Source: DAOUJI01 sp965197415
GTDB lineage: Bacteria; Chloroflexota; Dehalococcoidia; Lucifugimonadales; JAGWBF01
NCBI GenBank assembly: GCA_965197415.1
Contig: OZ240207.1
Coordinates: forward strand, 2,046,001-2,110,000
Direction: 5' to 3'
DNA length: 64,000 bases
Under the pieces are notes generated by a model. It was not told the origin of the DNA, did not search any database, and was given only the letters and a program-made list of their open reading frames with translations. How positions within the stretch are numbered: position 1 is the first letter of the stretch; every line of letters starts with the position of its first letter. The position numbers were made by a program, and so were the translations under genes. Below are positions 61,503-64,000 of the stretch, piece after piece.

Positions 61503-61874
61503 ATGGTATCCGTACCTGGATTTCTCCTTCGCCGCTTATACGTGAAGGGCAGCTTGAAGAACACCGCGGGCGGCTTCAAGTTCGAGCTTAGGAACAGCTT
61601 GGGCTCCGGCTATGCGCAAAAGGTGTGGCCGTTGAAGCTCGACGGCGAAGAGATCCGGGCCGGGCGGAGCCACTTCATTATCGAAGGCCAGGACACTCCC
61701 TTCAGCGACGTATCCCCCGACAACACCTTCACTTTAGAGGTCAACAAGACGATTACCATCTGGACCGACGGCGGACCTCTAGAACCGGGAGTGCACACGG
61801 TAGAGATGGGGTTCGACGTTCCGGGGATGGGCACCTTGAGGTTCGATTTCATCGACGAAGTTGCGGACGGGTGA
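61503..61874 (+). CDS. Conserved small protein of unknown function
   Basis: A 123-residue protein (MVSVPGFLLRRLYVKGSLKNT). The sequence is strand-rich, with FKFELRNSLGSGYAQKVWPLKLDGEEI, SHFIIEGQ, FTLEVNKTITIWTDGGPLEPGVHTVEMGFDVPGMGTLRFDFIDEV. Very similar short proteins are, as far as I recall, common in Chloroflexota and Actinobacteria genomes, with no established function. No signal peptide or membrane helix is seen. It follows the aldolase gene by 51 bases but may have its own promoter. Confidence 0.6.
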   Translation: MVSVPGFLLRRLYVKGSLKNTAGGFKFELRNSLGSGYAQKVWPLKLDGEEIRAGRSHFIIEGQDTPFSDVSPDNTFTLEVNKTITIWTDGGPLEPGVHTVEMGFDVPGMGTLRFDFIDEVADG

Positions 61875-62211
61875 GAAACCATGCCGCATTTCGGTGACCG
61901 GAGCTTGGGGACCCGTTGGGACGGCGTTGATTCGTCAACTTGTCGGGCGTGAGAACGGCCTGAGAGGCTTGTAAGCCTGCACCAATCTCCGTACGTATCA
62001 TTCGGTACAACCCACACTGAGTTGTTCATAGGTTCCCTAACTCAACTCTCGCTGCCGCCAACTATGTTGGACCAACCAACCCAAGCCGACGATAGCTTCC
62101 CTAGTCGCGCGGAGGCGGGCTAGCAGCTTCCGGTCCACCCGTATTGTTGGTTGTGGAGGCGTCTGGGAAGGCCGTCCGACTGCCGCGCAGCCCCTCCGAG
62201 GCGGGCCCCGG
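61875..62211. other. Intergenic region between convergent genes
   Basis: About 337 bases where two genes end head to head. No gene is supported. Some GC-rich inverted sequence near 62180-62222 could terminate the minus-strand gene, but I see no clear stem with a T run. Confidence 0.35.
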
Positions 62212-63804
62212 TCAGGGCCCCGTGTACAACTCCGTGTCCGGGTGGAACTGGAACCATCCGAACCAGAACGACATGTGCGTGGGTATCCGCGCGAGCTTCT
62301 CCGACTCGTCTGCCGTGTTGACCAGAAACTCCTCGGTTACCCGCCATGTCCCTCCGTCGGCATCCTCTACCACCGACGGGATGCCGAAGCGCCCGCCGCC
62401 GTCGTCCGGCGCCAGCTTGAACGACTTGTCGCCGCGGTAGTAGGCCCTCGCGCCCTGGCTTGCGGCCGACCCCAATACCAATATCCCGTCGCCTCCAACC
62501 ACGTCGTTAACTATGCGCCGCTCCCGCAACGCTGCGGAGGAGTAGGCTTTGTAGTTGTCGTTCAGCTGGATCCCCAGCACGATGTCCTTTGTTTCAAGCC
62601 GGTCGTCCCGGTTAGGGACCGGAAACATCGTCTCAGGTGCGTTGAAGTAGGCGTAGTATATCGCCTGCGGGTCTTCCTCAGGCGCGTAGAAATCGGCCGG
62701 ATAGAGGCCCGTCTCCTGGTCCAGCACAGTCGTGTCGGGATGAAGCTCCAGCCACTCCTCCCACGTCGTGAGAAGGACCGGGAAGAAGTCGAGCTTTATC
62801 CCCGAGTCCCACAACGGCCCTATGACGGGCTCGCCTGTGAGATGGTTCCAGAGCGAGTTGGTCAGCCGATCGTACATGACCTTGTTGCTGCGGTATAGCA
62901 TCCCCGAGGTGCCGAAGGTGGTTGGCTCTCCGTTGATTTTGGCGGAATACACGATTCCGGTGCCGCAGAGGGTTCAATATCCCAGGGCGATGGGTTCGCC
63001 ACCCAACACGTCGTTGGCCATCTCGTGGGCGTTCACGATGCGGAGCGGGTACGCCCTGTGCTCTCCGTTGATGGACACGCCGAAGACCCTGTCGCCCGGC
63101 TGCAGGTAGTCTTGGGCGCCCGCCGGAAGGACAGGGGCGTTCTGAAGGTCCGGGATACCGTCGGGCCGGACGCCTCCCCACGCGATCTCGGCAACGTTTA
63201 TCCGCGAGCCCTCCGCCGCCGGAGCCAGGAATTCGCCGAACCTGGGATCGATCAGGCTCATGAGCTCGCTCTTCCACCGCACGTACCCGTCGGGAGGCCG
63301 ATACTCGTCTCCGTTCTTGCCCAGCCACTCCATCCACTCGTTCCACGTCCCGGAGACGTCCCCCGACTCCCGGCCAGTTATCACCGAGAGTGCCGTGTTG
63401 GTCTCTATCACCAGCTCCCAGTCCCCGAAGAAGCGGAGCATCTCTATCAAGATCGGGACCATCGACTTGTCGTTGTTGGCAACGGCGAATGTGATGGCCT
63501 CTTGAGTGTCGTCGGAGTTTTGGTCCCGGCCCGAGAAGAGCCGGTACATATTCTCATTGGAGTCGTAGCCGGTTGCGGGAGTCGGCGCCTGCGCCGCAGT
63601 CGGCTCCGGCTGGGTCGGGGTGACCGCTGCCGTAAGCTCCGGCGTTTTGGTTGGGGTCGGCGCAGCCGTCGCGGTCTGTGTCGGTGAAGCCGTCGGTGCG
63701 CTCTCACCCGGTCCGGTCGGCTCTCCAGTACCGGAGCAAGCCACGGCAAAAGACACTATAATCCCGGTCGCCAGCGCTCCGACATGACGTATGAGCCTAC
63801 TCAC
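62212..63804 (-). CDS. DUF3179 lipoprotein with in-frame TGA, candidate selenoprotein
   Basis: One continuous frame of 530 codons, if the TGA at 62974-62976 is read through. The start is GTG 63802-63804 with AAGGACT upstream; GTG 63850 is longer. A lipoprotein signal (ALATGIIVSFAVACSG) leads to a Thr/Pro-rich spacer, then the DUF3179 domain: SRINVAEIAWGGVRPDGIPDL, LQPGDRVFGVSINGEHRAYPLRIVNAHEMANDVLGGEPIALGY, then TGA and TLCGTGIVYSAKINGE. Relatives have Cys at the TGA (CxxC), so Sec would give Sec-Thr-Leu-Cys. The domain continues with LWDSGIKLDFFPVLLTTWEEW. The alternative is a TGC-to-TGA nonsense mutation or miscall. The gene is otherwise undamaged, unlike the frameshifted genes elsewhere in the window. 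The function of DUF3179 is unknown; it is probably extracytoplasmic. Confidence 0.82.
62943..62959 (-). promoter_or_regulatory. Possible bacterial SECIS hairpin
   Basis: CGGAAT-CGTGT-ATTCCG is a perfect 6-bp stem with a 5-base loop. It begins 14 bases after the in-frame TGA, which puts the loop 20 bases from it. Known bacterial SECIS elements lie about this far downstream and carry a G among the first two loop bases, as here (second base). The match is to general rules only. Confidence 0.5.
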
Positions 63805-64000
63805 AGGAGTCCTTCCCGGGACATTCCGACCCGTCCTCGATAGTTGTATCACCGACTATGTTACGCCGACAAGGTCAGGGACGGATTGGAAGCGAGGACG
63901 TGCCTCTTGCTGGACCCGTGCCAATCTATCCGAAGGCAAGTGGAGCGCATCGCTGTTTGTGACGCCCTCCTGCTTGGCTGTCTCCCAGGATATTTTGTCT

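Noticed and set aside
62970..62980. Two separate genes split at the TGA in the DUF3179 locus
   Set aside because: Both parts are in the same frame, neither alone makes a full domain, and the second part has no RBS or sensible start.

Overview
The window looks like part of a high-GC bacterial genome, most plausibly a Chloroflexota (SAR202/Dehalococcoidia-like) bacterium. That assignment is an inference from the mix of conserved genes (a greA-lysS-serS run, DUF3179 lipoprotein, MpaB-type oxygenase, MSMEG_1061-type PPOX flavoprotein, giant FN3/cadherin-like surface protein). No rRNA or other decisive marker is present.

Region 1 (1-25.2 kb) is a GC-rich integrative/conjugative-type element. On the minus strand, read from right to left, it carries a type IV secretion operon: a secreted protein, a VirB6/TrbL-like membrane protein, a VirB2/TrbC-like pilin, a PrgI-like protein, a small membrane protein, a VirB4 ATPase and a VirD4/TraD-like coupling ATPase. 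A replication-relaxation protein, two small XRE regulators, a PAPS-reductase-like ATP-pyrophosphatase and, at the left edge, a CopG-like gene coupled to a large serine recombinase follow. On the plus strand are a coiled-coil regulator, an origin-like non-coding stretch, a zinc-finger/membrane protein, a protein with four tandem XRE domains behind an attenuator-like leader, and an SNF2 helicase. A two-gene metallophosphoesterase / HSP90-like ATPase operon (829-4589), visibly more A+T-rich than its neighbours, sits inside the element and looks like cargo, perhaps a defence pair.

Region 2 (25.4-35.2 kb) holds a roughly 2,200-residue secreted FN3-repeat protein. A gap with a 21-nt poly-G tract separates it from a divergent GAF-PAS-histidine kinase fused to a response regulator with a winged-helix output. 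Region 3 (35.2-45.9 kb) is a defence-type island: a palindrome-controlled small HTH gene, a BsuBI/PstI-type methyltransferase and endonuclease, a PHP-SMC-like (TrlF-type) ATPase, two uncharacterised genes, a HEPN-like protein with an RX4H motif and a TIR-domain protein. Its gaps contain a repeated short element that reads like the C-terminus of one protein.

Region 4 (45.9-64 kb) is ordinary chromosome: MMPL transporter, MpaB-like oxygenase, peptide-binding lipoprotein, PPOX flavoprotein, greA-lysS-serS, tRNA-Ala(GGC), a RelA/SpoT-type alarmone synthetase next to the tRNA, a glycine-zipper peptide, a relic, a dehydrogenase / FGGY kinase / class II aldolase operon and a conserved small protein. 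The last gene is a DUF3179 lipoprotein with an in-frame TGA exactly where its family has the first Cys of a CxxC. A SECIS-like hairpin follows at the right distance, so it is a candidate selenoprotein.

At least six single-base frameshifts fall in the 12-34.3 kb part. They are either base-calling/assembly errors or real decay; both readings are kept open in the entries.
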